Shown here piece after piece: positions 38,979 through 52,800 of a stretch of DNA of 64,000 nt. Each line of letters opens with the position of its first letter. Position 1 is the first letter of the stretch. The notes under the pieces are model-generated. The model had not been told where the DNA came from. It was given only the letters and a program-made list of their open reading frames with translations, and searched no databases. The stretch is from Marvania coccoides (taxonomy: Eukaryota > Chlorophyta > Trebouxiophyceae > Chlorellales > Chlorellaceae). The stretch is taken from assembly GCA_963854735.1 (NCBI GenBank), contig OY978100.1, positions 1,798,001 through 1,862,000 of the forward strand, read 5' to 3'. Position numbers and translations under genes: made by a program.

Positions 38979-40310
38979 ATGGTTTGTTGTCATTGTGGGC
39001 ATTGGCCGAGTGCGTAAATGCATGAAAAAAAAACGCTCTGTTGGACTGAGAGACAGCTGCCCACTTCATGCAAATGAAAAAAACAATTGAATGACGTCGT
39101 CCCCCTGGGCACTCTGCATTGAGCTTAATAATTCACTGGGCATGTAAAAAACAGAAGAAACCCGGCTCAACGCCCGGGGAACCGGGCGTTTGATTTTCCA
39201 GAAAGGTGATGCCATGCCGGCAAGCGTTAACATGGGGACGTGGAGCTATTTATTTATCTTCGTATGCATGGCGGGTGCAAATTCGGTCAAAAGCAGTATC
39301 AAGTCCCTACCATATATGCTCATATTCCACGGGTGCCGTTTTCGAAAAATATGGCGTTTTAAGCCGCGGCGCTGCGTCCAGAGGTATAACACACTGTAAT
39401 AATTGCAATGGGGCGGCCGCAGCCACCCAAATTGCGCTTGAGAAGCAGTTCACTCCGACTTTCGCCGTTTTTCCACCGCGCGCCCGTTGAATAATCGACT
39501 TCGCAGGGAGCTAAGGGCTCCTGGCGTTGAAAACTGAAAGGACGGGAGATTACGTGCCGCTGCCGTTTGCATTCCATGCAACGTTCATTACCATATGTTT
39601 TGGGGCCTGCACGCTGCTTTTCTGCCTCCAGTTCGCGCGAGTGATGCATCTGCGAATTAAAATAGTGTAAAAGTCATGTTCTTTATGCGCGCCGGCCTTG
39701 TAATTGCTTACTTGTAGTATTTCACAATTGTGAGAGGCCTAGTTAGTGAGTATCCAGGGTGTGGTGTGCTTTCCCACATGGTTCACCGACAATGGCGGGC
39801 ACCTCTGCCACAACCACCCTTGGAGCCTGGGCGCCTTTCATATGCCTCCCACAGCTTGATATGCAATAATAATAAAAACATTCATAATTTATTTACAAAA
39901 GAAACGGCGCAAATGTTCAGTTCAATTGAAAAAAATGTTCAAGTATGGACAAAAAGCAATAGATTGACAATAAAAAGGAAACCTTGAGCAATAAAAACAT
40001 AACAACATAAATAATAAACCATTGACACGCCTCATCCTACCCCTCGGCTTGCTTCACTCATCCACCGCCAAGTCCTCGTCCATCGTGCGGTGGTCAGCAA
40101 ACTGAGGAGGACGGTCTCCTCCAAGGTGGTGCTAGAGTAGTAGAACGGCAAAACCAGACGAAATAAACACGCTTTTTGTGCAGGTGGACCGCCATCCTCG
40201 CGGCGAAATTTCAAATACGATGAAAAAGCGCGCGCGGCTTGCAGCTGCAGTTTGTCGAGAGGCGCTGCTTCGCTTTGGTTGTTTACAAATAGTTAACTGC
40301 GGCAATTACA
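38979..40310. other. Intergenic, about 1.3 kb
   Basis: Longest gene-free stretch on the left side of the accessory region. It holds a strong hairpin at 39169-39190 (listed separately) and otherwise AT-rich sequence, with several A-runs at 39880-40000. I see no protein-like frame. The reading frame near 40032-40214 on the minus strand is short and unlike a known protein. Confidence 0.4.
39169..39190. repeat. Perfect inverted repeat / hairpin
   Basis: AACGCCCGG, loop GGAA, CCGGGCGTT: a nine-base-pair stem with a GNRA-type loop, followed by TGATTTT. It stands alone 190 bases past the enoyl-CoA hydratase stop and is not the histone type. Confidence 0.6.
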
Positions 40311-40903
40311 ATGGCGGAGTACGGTCCCTTCCTGGCGCTCATCCGTAGTATCCCTGATGACAAACTGCCGGACACCTTGAACGACTTCACCGCGGCTCAG
40401 ATAGCCAGCGCGCTGGCCAGCAGCGCTGCGATGCTGAACTCACGAAGAAAATTCATGGCGCTTTGCCAGCCCGCATGCTTACGGAGGTTGCGAAAGCGCT
40501 GCTGCCACCAACTGCCGGCCTGCAGAAAGAGAAATCTCCTCCCCAGAGTGGCGCCTCGAAGCAAAAGTCCGGAATACCAGCTGTCAAGGTTAAAGGCAAG
40601 CAGTCGTTGACGACAGACGAGGCATTTCTGAAGGTGATTTTGTTTCTCTCCAATTTAAAATTTATCATGAAACTGCCATTTCAATTTGAACGAGTTTCCG
40701 ACGTTTTGCAGGGCCAGGTGGAGGAGCAGATGCTGAGGGATGTCGTGGCTGACGGCCATTACAACTTCATCACTGAGGAACTGGATGCGCATGTGAATTT
40801 GATCTACAACCCAACCAAGATGAAAGAGATGGCCAAGTTCGTGATCGCGAAGCTCAACCGGGCGGAGGAGGAAAAGGATGTCGTTGTAATCGTCGATAGG
40901 TGA
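40311..40903 (+). CDS. Protein of unknown function with unresolved frame (possible short intron or frameshift)
   Basis: ATG frame gives MAEYGPFLALIRSIPDDKLP and reads well to about 40430. The next frame (DAELTKKIHGALPARMLTEV) takes over there, continues to 40633, and joins over a normal intron (40634-40711) to GQVEEQMLRD...YNFITEELDAHVNLIYNP, ending VVVIVDR with TGA at 40901-40903. Either a 56-base intron (40345-40400, GTAGTA...CTCAG) links the frames, giving 152 aa, or a single indel has broken the gene. The first part lost under the intron model looks protein-like, which favours an indel. I do not recognise the family. The stop overlaps a good donor (GTGAGT), so a further exon is also possible. 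Confidence 0.4.
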
Positions 40904-41224
40904 GTTTGCAACGCCCCTTTCATTAAAGGTAGGCCAAGGCGGCAGCAAACAGCAACATTGCCAACGCTGTGGATGCGATGCGGGGATAGGGCGCGAGTGT
41001 GGGGACGCAAGGTGGTGCGGCGTGTTGTGGTGATGTACGGCTGCGGAATGCGGCAGCCGCGGGGGCCGGCGAGGGCGGCCCTGGCCGGGCGGCGGGGCCG
41101 CCCGCGGGGGCCGGCACCCCCTTTTTGAGGCACAATATTGCGTATTTGCGGTCATAACTACTTGATACTACATATAAGCCATGTGATAGATCTAAAATCC
41201 GCCCGAAAATATACTTTAAAAAAT
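40904..41224. other. Spacer between gene of uncertain frame and transposase
   Basis: GC-rich (40920-41130), then abruptly AT-rich. The change of composition may mark the left boundary of a mobile element, but I find no clear terminal repeat or target duplication. Confidence 0.3.
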
Positions 41225-42841
41225 ATGTCGGTTATTCCATGGATTTTCAATGGTGGAAAACGCGCTTTGCCTGGTAGGGAGTGGTCATGTCCCGCTCCCC
41301 ACCCCCCCCGGCTTGGCAGTCAATCCGACGAGGCCGCCGGCACCGACGGGGATTCACCATCGCTGGGTCAACAAGAGCCGAGGACCTCCAAGCGCAGCGG
41401 CGAGGTGAGCAGAAATTCTTATTTTCGAATTTGAACTTACCCAAAACACTGCCCTGCGGCATCGTTCACGAACGAATTCTGCACGGGATTTACAAGCATT
41501 TACATGGTTTATGTTACACCCTCTCTTCAGGGTGGCGGCGATCGCGACGCCGACGGCCCGAACGCCAGTGCCTCCAGTGGTGATGATCTTGGAGCTCCAG
41601 GCCCCTCTGGCCACGACCCCGACGACCTCCCGGACGACGGCGGGTACCCCACCGATGGCGAGACGCCGATGGAGGACGACCGGCGCAGTGGGCAAGAAGA
41701 AGAGGAGGGCGGGGCCGGGGCGGCGGGTGCCGGCAGCCCCCCGGGTAGCGGCACCCCGTTTTCCAACTCCTCCAGCACCCCTTACATGGAGGACGACTGG
41801 TTGAAGGATTCCAGGAGGCGTGGGGATGCGAACTGGCACCGCGAGCGCCTCCCCTACCCCATCTCCCCCGGCGGCGAATACACGCTGTTGGACTTCGTCC
41901 AGCAGCAGTTGGATTCTCACATCAAGCACAATACCTCCGACGCGGCAGTGAAATGCAGCCTGCGCGGCGCCCAGATGGCTGCTGCGCCGGGCGTGGAACT
42001 CCCCGGCTCCAAGTACCTGCTCATGAAAATCATCGGCGTCGGACCACTGCACGAGTTCGTCTACCACGTGTGCGGCACCTGCCATCGCCATGAATACGAC
42101 GGGCACATCAAGCCCGCCGACTACAAGCACCATGCGTCCGAGATCTGCCCCTTTTGCGATGGAATACTCGGAGTGGAGTCCCGCCGCTTCAAGGAGAGCG
42201 GCGACGGCCACCTGGAGCCCTCAAGCTGGTACTTTTACCTCCGCGTGGAAAAAGCCATCCAAGGCTCCTTTTTTTCCAATCCAACGTTTGTCGAGAACTT
42301 CGTGGGCGGCGCCGGGCCTCGCGGCGCCGGGAGCTGGGCAGAGTCAGCGCTGGCTGAGCAGATCAACAAGGCAACGGACGGCGCCCTCTTCGACCCCGCC
42401 AACGGCTCCTACTCGGCGTACCTCGACGGCATCGCTGTGGACGACAACGGCAAAGAGAAGGTGACGGTGGGCATCCTCTTTTCCGACAACTTGCCGCCGG
42501 CTGTAGCGGGTCGGCGCGAGTTTGGCATCCCCGTCCTTGTGATACCAGGGGAGCCGCGGGAATCGTGGATCTACCTCCGGCGCTGGGCCGCCGACTTCAA
42601 GCGGTTTGGTCCCGGCACCGATGGCATCACCGTCAGGCCCGTGGTGAAAGTCGTGGACGGCGTGCGGCACGTTGGTGACGAGTTCCAGCATCGGATCATT
42701 CTCTCTGGCTTGGACGTGGACTCGCCCATGCAGTTCTGGATCGCGTGCTTCATCCAGGGCTCCACCGCCCTGCTGGGCTGCATGTACTGCAGATTTTCGG
42801 CGGTGAAGGTGAGCCGGCAAAGTGCATCCCTCATCTACTAA
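41225..42841 (+). CDS. TNP/Plavaka-type (CACTA-related) DNA transposase reading frame, probably truncated
   Basis: Two exons: 41225-41404 and 41531-42841 (about 496 aa if no further exon is used). The first ~150 residues are acidic, Gly/Ser/Pro-rich and disordered. The rest has the cysteine/histidine segment YHVCGTCHRHEYDGH...ICPFCDG and blocks resembling plant TNP2 and fungal Plavaka proteins: an SAYLDGIAVDD strand, a LPP..GRREFGIPVLVIPG segment, and DSPMQFWIACFIQGSTALLG then CMYC. The usual long C-terminal part is missing. A good donor (GTGAGC) at 42809 may have led to lost exons, or the frame simply stops at 42839-42841. It ends tail-to-tail with, and overlaps by eleven bases, the La-like gene. 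The family call rests on motif memory, not a search. Confidence 0.55.
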
Positions 42842-43601
42842 AAACATATATATATTCGAACGTCACAGCAGCTGTGAGGATCTCGCCAATCGCTGCTTTG
42901 TCAGAAAACGTCACGGTGGCGGTGCCGTCGAAGAGCCTGGTCTCGGGATCGTGGTGCACGTTTATGTACTGCACTGTGGCAGCGTTGGAGAGTACACCCT
43001 CCAGCACCCCTTTGAGCGCGTCATGTTTGTACTGAGAGGACAGTGGCACTCCAGACACCACGAGAGACCGCTCATCGATGTCCTTGACGAGTTCGCGGAA
43101 CTTCTTGACGTTCATAAAAGCCTGCGTGCATAGAATGAGTGTGTGGAGTGCGTTGTTAATTCAAAATTCAGCAAAAGCTGCAAACCAGAACGTCGATTTC
43201 TCACCGCCGGCCGCCGCACAGCGCCCCGCTCTTTATTCGCCTCCAACTCCTGGTATCCATGTACCGCGTCTGCTACATCGTCGATGACCTGCTGCGGGAT
43301 GGGCGCTTTACGCTGCAGGTTGAGGAGCGTTTGCAGTTTCCTCCTCTTCAGCAGTTCTTTGATGTATACCCACCCCCCGCATGAATTCCGGGAGGAGATC
43401 AGCTTGTACATCGCAGAGTCCAGAACAATATTGTTGTCCGAAAACAAGAAGGCGACCTGTACAGACAGAGCAGTCGAAAAATATTAAATCAAATCCAAGA
43501 TGACACACAACCCCGTGGCTGGCCAGCAGGCGGGGTCTATTGCTGGCGCGGCATCGCCTCCTTACCAGTCTCTGGACCTCTGTGTTCTTCTCGGCCAGCA
43601 T
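42831..43601 (-). CDS. Compact La-module RNA-binding protein (La motif plus RRM)
   Basis: Three exons on the minus strand: 43601-43566, 43456-43205, 43121-42831; 192 aa. The La motif is recognisable (VQRLVAFLFSDNNIVLDSAM, then GGWVYIKELLKRRKLQTL and a following helix to VHGYQELEA). An RRM follows with RNP2 VVSGVP and RNP1-like DGTATVTF. La proteins bind the 3' UUU-OH of RNA polymerase III transcripts. Here the protein stops right after the RRM, at TFEYIYVFSR, with no second RRM or basic tail. Either it is a minimal La module, or the 3' part was cut off where the transposase frame now abuts it. A donor-like GTGACG at 42866 would mark the original exon end in the second case. Confidence 0.7.
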
Positions 43602-44278
43602 CTCGCCTCGGGAATAAAACTGTAAAGTTGCTGAGCACCAAAATTCCGCCTTTGCGGCACCGAGAGCGGTCGCCGCCGCCTTGGGGCGCTGTATACCTTT
43701 TGGGAATTGATATGTGTATGACTTTCAATGTTCTGGAACGTTCTGCGCCAATTTCTGCGGATTTTGATCTACTACTTTTTTTACTATCTCATCCCAAGAC
43801 GTATTTTGTTTCATTAAAATGATTGTGGATACGTGTAAGACCGATGAATGGCTACAAAACAACACTGGCAGAATCTCGAACGAGGTTTTAAACTGGCGGC
43901 AGCGGGTGGTCAAACTTGAGGCACCGCCGCCGCTTGGAGGTTGCTTGCGAGGTGACCGTGACCGAGTTCTAGAACGTTCTACGAGGTACACGGAGTGTGT
44001 TTTATTGTTATCTAATCACCGTGCCGAGCAAAGCGGAAGCAAGGCACCTTGAAAACATTTCATCGCCGCGACCAGCGCCGGAGGAAAGCAAGGCTACAAC
44101 CGGCTTCCAGCCACGCCAGGCTCAGTACTGGCGGCTCTACCGATGCAACGCAACAGACTGCCGAACCAGCGCAGCTGAGCCCTGCTTCTGCGTTTCAGTG
44201 TGTTTCAGTTGACATGTCTGTTCGTGCTTTTCTAAGTGTTATAGTTAATTGTTAATCAATAGACCCAGACAATTCGCG
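43602..44278. promoter_or_regulatory. Region with two perfect heat-shock elements upstream of the La-like gene
   Basis: TTCTGGAACGTTC at 43731-43743 and TTCTAGAACGTTC at 43967-43979 both match TTCnnGAAnnTTC exactly, the three-unit site for heat-shock factor. The first lies 130 bases upstream of the La-like start. The second falls within the doubtful small frame that starts at 43819. Confidence 0.55.
43819..44052 (+). CDS. Doubtful small reading frame (77 aa)
   Basis: MIVDTCKTDEWLQNNTGRIS followed by NEVLNWRQRVVKLEAPPP; protein-like for ~45 residues, then not. It may be the first exon of a gene whose later exons are lost or displaced (donor-like GTGACC at 43952 and GTACAC at 43985). It lies divergent from the La-like gene. 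I do not recognise it. Confidence 0.25.
   Translation: MIVDTCKTDEWLQNNTGRISNEVLNWRQRVVKLEAPPPLGGCLRGDRDRVLERSTRYTECVLLLSNHRAEQSGSKAP

Positions 44279-44310
<32 letters not shown>
44279..44310 (+). repeat. Poly-C tract, 32 bases
   Basis: Thirty-two uninterrupted C (G on the other strand), followed by AGGGGCC. It lies between the La-like/small-frame region and the Fanzor. It could be a real homopolymer, a G-quadruplex-forming tract, or a compressed assembly join. Confidence 0.9.
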
Positions 44311-44664
44311 AGGGGCCTCGTTGCGCCACACTGGGTTGTAAATTCATTCGTCATGTGGAACTTTTTAGGGAGGCCTTGTAATATGTGTGATGCCGTGGCA
44401 AACTTAGTCCTGGTCAAAAAGCGATGTATTCAGAAAGCTGTCGGGATCCTAATTTCAAAAAATGGGGAGATCGGTGGTCACATGCTGAAGCGACACGCGT
44501 GTCGAAGTCAAAACTAGACGACTTTTTTTTAAGGACCGCTTCCTGCTCTCTATGATTTCATTCATCTTGTTGTTTCCATTTCACTTTGTATTCATTGCCT
44601 TCCCGTGTGTCAAGTCTCTTGGGCCTCTTAAGCCCTAGGGCCCTAAGCCCTAAGCCCTACTCCG

Positions 44665-47429
<2,765 letters not shown>

Positions 47430-47855
47430 GAATCGACGCGTAGAAAAGTAGCTCCAACCGCCTGCGGTTGCACAAGATGATTTCCACTCTCTGCACTCAA
47501 TCAGATGACGAATGTCGAAGCAATGATTGAATCCTTGCTCTAGCTTCCTTCTTCTTTTAGAGTTCATATGGGTGCGCGTGCCTTCGTCTTTGTGAAGAAA
47601 AGTGGCAGCTTCCCATAATTGAGGACGCCTGAAAATAAGGGCCTCAAGTCGGCTATTTGTTTTCGGAACGTGATAAAATGATGGGTTGGTATCCAATTGA
47701 CAAAGCGAAGTGAAAAAAATTGAAATACACTTTCAATTTGTTCGATTCACCACATAATTGCCTTGCTGACAATATTAAACAGCAATTTCCCTGCTATTCT
47801 AGTTTAGCGGAACCCCTATAGACGTGCCTCTTTGTTTCCAGTGACAATTTCATGT
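47430..47855 (+). ncRNA. Candidate region for the Fanzor guide RNA (omega RNA) and element right end
   Basis: Known Fanzor guide RNAs come from the 3' end and flank of the nuclease gene. This stretch has a compact hairpin at 47455-47470 (CAACCGC-CT-GCGGTTG), a looser CTTC...GAAG pair near 47582-47597, and no coding frame. The guide boundary cannot be set without the element end. The call rests mainly on position. Confidence 0.25.
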
Positions 47856-49363
47856 ATGTTAGGCTTAGTGATGAGATGTTGGCTCGTGTTCGCCTCCCTC
47901 CACGTCTGTGCGTGCGCCTCGCGGTGGCCGACGAACGGATTCGCGTGGAACGGCAGCCCTAAGTTCGTGGAAGGCGCCTGGATGGGGGCGGGCCCCGACT
48001 TCGACCTTCAAATCAAGCTCGTCGTCAACGGCTCTTTTATCAGGCACCGCCTCCTCCCCACCGGTAGCATCTCCACCGACATGATGCAGTACACCAGCTT
48101 TGTGTGCTTGAACGACAGCACCTTTCGTTTCATCGCGGTTGGCCTAGCTTACCCTGAGGACGAGAGCATCGAGCAGTGCGGCATTACCACCGCCAATGCG
48201 ACCCACACAGTCAGCGCCACGCTGCCTCGGGCATCAGGACAGTGCCCCGACGATCCCTACGCTCCTCTGCCTGCCCTGAGCTCGCTGTCGCGAAACAGTT
48301 ACGTTCGGGTGGAGGACGTTTTGTGAGTTTGAAAAAAAATGGTTTCCTTTTTTGTTGTTATTTATATTCTATATTTTCTTCATTATTTTTACGTATTCTC
48401 TCTCGCATATTTTACGCTCATTTCTTCCTCTGTTCTCTTCACCCAAATTCAGGCTGGACCCTGTGATTCCAGTCTGTAGAAACGAAACCACCGCAACCAG
48501 ATCGCTTGGCGTAAGCAGCACAGCAGGCATCTACAACGGCGTTACTTTATTGAAATCGACGTCGCACGACGGCTACGATGGCCCAGTGCGACAGAACATT
48601 GCGTTCAACTCGGCAATTCCGCTGCCGCCATACTCGCAGCCTGGGGGGGCAGGGGTGCCCCAGGGACTGTGGAAGGGGCCCTCCCACCTAGAGATCATGA
48701 CTCGCAGGGAGTACGCCAGCGCCCAGGCCGGCCCAAGCGGACTGCTGGCCCACCGTGGCAAGTTTCTGAGCTACGAGTGCAGTGGTCTTGAGTCCTACAA
48801 AGCCACCACCCTTTCCACCGAGATCTACATCAACGGGACTGCTTTTACCAGGGCTGGGTGTGAGGCGGGGGCTAGGCGAGGCGAGCAGATGGCCATCGCC
48901 ACTGCAGGCTCGGAGCCGTGCCCTCAGGCAGTGGACGACTTCAACAGCAATAGGCTGGGAACCTTCGAGTTTCTTTGCATTAAAGAGTGAGTTTTTCAAG
49001 GATACCGTATCCCTTATTATACAGTGCCACTAATTATGTTTATTCTCGGACTGAATAAAGAATAATAATATATTGTTCATCTCTCTCGTTACCCTCCCTC
49101 CCCCTCACCCATACGCCCCCCCCTTCCCCCCCCCCCCCCTTCTCCTCTACCTATCTTGCAGCTTGCCTGGTACAACAAAAATGTCGGCGTTGTGCGACCC
49201 GGCAGAGGGCGTGCCCCCCCCACCAGCGCCGTCTTATCCGCTGAATACCTCTGCAGCGCCACAAGACAAACCCCCCACCTCCCTGGCGCACACTGCGGCA
49301 GCGCTCTCCAGCGCTGTCCTTTCGCTGGTGCTAGGAGCTGGACTGCATATTCTGTCGGTATGA
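47856..49363 (+). CDS. Secreted, probably GPI-anchored protein (400 aa), function unknown
   Basis: Three exons: 47856-48322, 48453-48986, 49162-49363; phases agree. N-terminal signal peptide (MLGLVMRCWLVFASLHVCAC). The body has about nine cysteines and several N-glycosylation sites (NGSF, NDST, NATH, NETT, NGTAF). The C-terminus has small residues after a Pro-rich spacer, then AALSSAVLSLVLGAGLHILS with nothing following, the pattern of a GPI-anchor signal. Layout suggests a cell-surface or matrix protein. I recognise no domain. The alternative start at 47871 (MRCWLVF) would still give a signal peptide. An acceptor-like TTTCCAG at 47836-47842 allows an upstream exon. Confidence 0.7.
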
Positions 49364-49849
49364 GCAAAGTTGCAATGCGGAGAACTTTTTGTTGAATATA
49401 ATAACGTATTTTTTGCTCAAATAATCACGTTGGCGGCGTTGCTGCCCAGTATATATTATCTCAAACCAAACCTCATTTTGGGGTAGCTGGGGAGTAGCTT
49501 GCAAGTATTGCATATTTTTCTTTCTTTCTTTCTTCCCTTCCTTCGTATTTCCGTTTGTGTCAATCGTCACCTACTGGTCTATTGCAGTTTTTTTTTAAAC
49601 CATTTGTACATGCTCCATATGCCATTTTGTTAATTTTCCTAAAACTTTTTCAGTTTCCTTCTTTGCGCTATGTGCTTTTTCTCATGCTTATCCATCCAAT
49701 TTACACCTATTACTTTCTGCTTATTAATCTAACGTACCCTCTCCCCTACACTTCGGGTTATTTTATTATCAATCAGGAGAGGCAAAAATAAAATGAACAT
49801 AAAAATGATGTAATTCCTCCTCCCATTCGATCTACTAACTGCATTTGAT
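49364..49849. other. Intergenic, tail-to-tail spacer
   Basis: Very T-rich on the plus strand (about 49500-49790), convergent between the GPI-anchored protein and UTP14. A CTTT/CTTC microsatellite-like run lies near 49518-49545. No gene seen. Confidence 0.45.
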
Positions 49850-52800
49850 TCATTTCTTCTTCTTTTGCTGCTTCTGCTGCTGCTGTGGCGCCGGTATCTT
49901 TTTTGCTCGCTTTGCCATGCCGCCCTCCACAGTCAGCACAGGCGCCCGATGCGCCCCGGTGCCAGCCGCCGCCGCGTGCTCCGCTGCCGCGGCGCTGAAT
50001 CGGATGGGCTGAATGATGACACCCGCGTCTTTGACCACCTCTGGGCGAGTGAGGTCTCGGAAGGCTGCGTTGGTGTTGAAATCCCGGCCCAGGGGCTGCC
50101 GCATGGTGCGCTCGTACGTGTCTTTGGAGTCGAAGGGGAACGGCACCGTCGGCGTGCGGTACTTTGCGTTGCGCTTGTCCCACTTTTCGGAAATAACGAC
50201 GTAGCGAAGGGCGGCGTCTTGACGGGACGCCGCTGCCGCGGCGCGTGCGGCTTTCGCCTTGGAGCGCGCCTCCACGGCCCACCGCGGCTCCCGCTGCAGG
50301 CCCCAGGTGCCCCACCCAGGAAGAGCCCCGGGGGCGTCATCAGGCGGCAGCTCAGCTTCGACTTCTGCAGCTTTTTCTGCTGCGAAATCCGTCAGGACGT
50401 CGTCCCCAGCGAACGCGCGCTGCACGAGCTCCTCCTGGGTCAGTCCCACCTCCGCCGCGACGGCGCCCTCCTCTGGGCGCATGAGCTGGGCCTCGTCTTC
50501 GGCAGAAACGGGCCGCCCGGAAGATTTCTTTTTCAACGACTCTTTTGCCGCTTTCTTTGCTGCTGCTGCTGCTGCTGCTGCTGAACCTGCGGGGCCGTCT
50601 GGGTAGTACCCCACCCCGCTGGGGCCAGATTTGAACACGAAACCAGACTTGGCGCCAGAAAATTTCATTGCCGGCAAAAATCCCACCGTGGCCACCACAG
50701 CTGCTCCGCCCTTCTTCCCCTTGCCTCCTTTGAAAGACGCAGGGCCGATGGACACACCACCACCATTGGCCGTCACTTTCGCGCCGCCATTCCCATCTGC
50801 CGCCGCCACCGCTGCTCCTGAACCAAACAGCCGATCCTGCCCAGCGATGGTGGCTTTCTGGCGCGCAACATCGCCCAGAACACCACCACCGCCGCTGCCG
50901 CCGCTCTTCCTGCCGAACCGCTGCTGCTGCAGCTGCTCTGCCGCGCTGCCAGTGGTTTCCTTGCCGCGAAGCGTCCTCGCCAATCGCTCAGCCTTCGCCT
51001 CCACGTCCTCGCGCTCATCGCCTTCAGAGTCAGACGCCAGCGCCGCCGCCTCCAGCTGCCGCACCTGCTGCGCGAGGTCCTCCCCATCAGCGCTGCCGCC
51101 AAAGGCCACTCTCCCGCTGGCCAGACCGCCCGCCGCTGCTGCCGCTGCACTGCGAGCGGCTGCAGCTGCCGTCCCCTCCTCCAGCTCCAGAAGCGCCCGC
51201 GCTTCTTCCTGCGCCTCCGCCCGCCGCCGCCCCATCTCCCGCTGCATGAAGGGCAGAGCAAAGATGCCGTGGGTTGGCAGCGCCCCCTCCCCGCCGTTCC
51301 CGCCCTGCAGAAGATCCATCGCCGCCGCCCGCGCTTTGGAAGAGAGCCCCCCACGCGCCTCGTCCTCAGACCCACTTTCTTCCTCCGAACTTTCTTCTCC
51401 ATCATCGTCAGAAGCTTCGGTGTCCGAGTCGCGAGTTTTAGCGCCCAGGCGGTGCACCCGGCTGCGCAGCTCCTGCCCCAGCCGCAGCTGCTCCTCCACC
51501 GCCTCCTTGGTGCCATCGTCCAGCAGCTGCCCGCCCCGTTTCAGCGCCCGCCGAATAAACCGAGAAGTGTTCTTATGTTTCAGCGTCAGCCGCTCCTTAG
51601 CGCGCTCGTACTCGGCGTCCTCCTGCTCCTTGCGCAGCGCGTCGTCGTCCAGCAGCTCCCCGTCCAGCTCCCCGCCCGCGGCCTTCCGCTTTTCCGCTTT
51701 TTTCAGCCGCCGCCGGTACTCCTTGCTCTTAATTTTCTTCAGCCGCTTGGACTTGACCTCGTGGTAGAATAGCAGCGCCCGCATCTTGGCCAGCCGCTCC
51801 CGCCGCTCCTGCGCCTCTGCCACCGTCAGCGCCTTTAGAGCCAGCGCGTCCTCAGCTTCGGCGACCGCCGCCGCCGTCTGCGCGCCCGCCGCCTGCAGCA
51901 GCGCCGCCACCTCCGCCTCCATGGCCGTCTCCGGCTCGTGCTTGGCGACTAGGGAAGCCGTTGTGACTGTGCGGGGCACGCCAGAAACGTCAGCCTTGAA
52001 GTGCAGCGTGGGGGCCTCTCGATGCGCCTTCACCAGCGGCATCCACTTTGCAACATTTTTTTTTGAGGCCTCGTACCCCGCCTTGCGCTCCTGCCGCTGC
52101 CGAACAGGCCCAGGGAGGGGCGCCGCCACCGGGGCTGCTTTCTTTTCGAGCCGCTCCAGGGTTTTGCGGGCGGGCCCCAGCTTGGCGCGGCTGTCGCCCA
52201 GGCCGGCGATCAAGTCCGCCAGCGTGAGCTCCCCCGCAGCACCTATAAAAAAAATGAAAAAATATGAAGGCGTTGTAATTTAGGAATTCATTAATGAGAA
52301 AAGTAGTAAGAATAGAAACTGAAATGCAATAAGTGAGAATGCAATGATGGGGGGGATGTTGCCGCGCCGAGAAAACCGGTCCTTCAAGCTCTCCCCCTGC
52401 CCCCGAAAGGGGGGGGATCGTCAGGCACAGCCGATACGGGAGGCGTTTACTGTACGGAGATCATCTGCCCCTTAAACCGCATCGCTCTAATCCAATTGGA
52501 AGAGAACTTGGCCGGGGAAAAGTGCTCCGCTTGCACTGTTCAGAGACAAGCAAAAATAATGCAAAACGTGGTCGTGGTAAACCCAATACACTGTTTAGTG
52601 TACTACGTTATACTGACCTGAAGCAGGGAGGTTGTACTCAGATTCTGGGTGGCTTTCAGTGACGACGTGGTCCCGCCGCCGCCGCTTCGCCTGCTGGCTG
52701 TCCCTCGAAGCGGCGCCAGCGGCCCCGCCAGTGACGGCACGCAGCATGGCGTCGTGCACCGCCTCCCCCCCCTCCTCTTCCTCCTCCTCTCCGAAAACCT

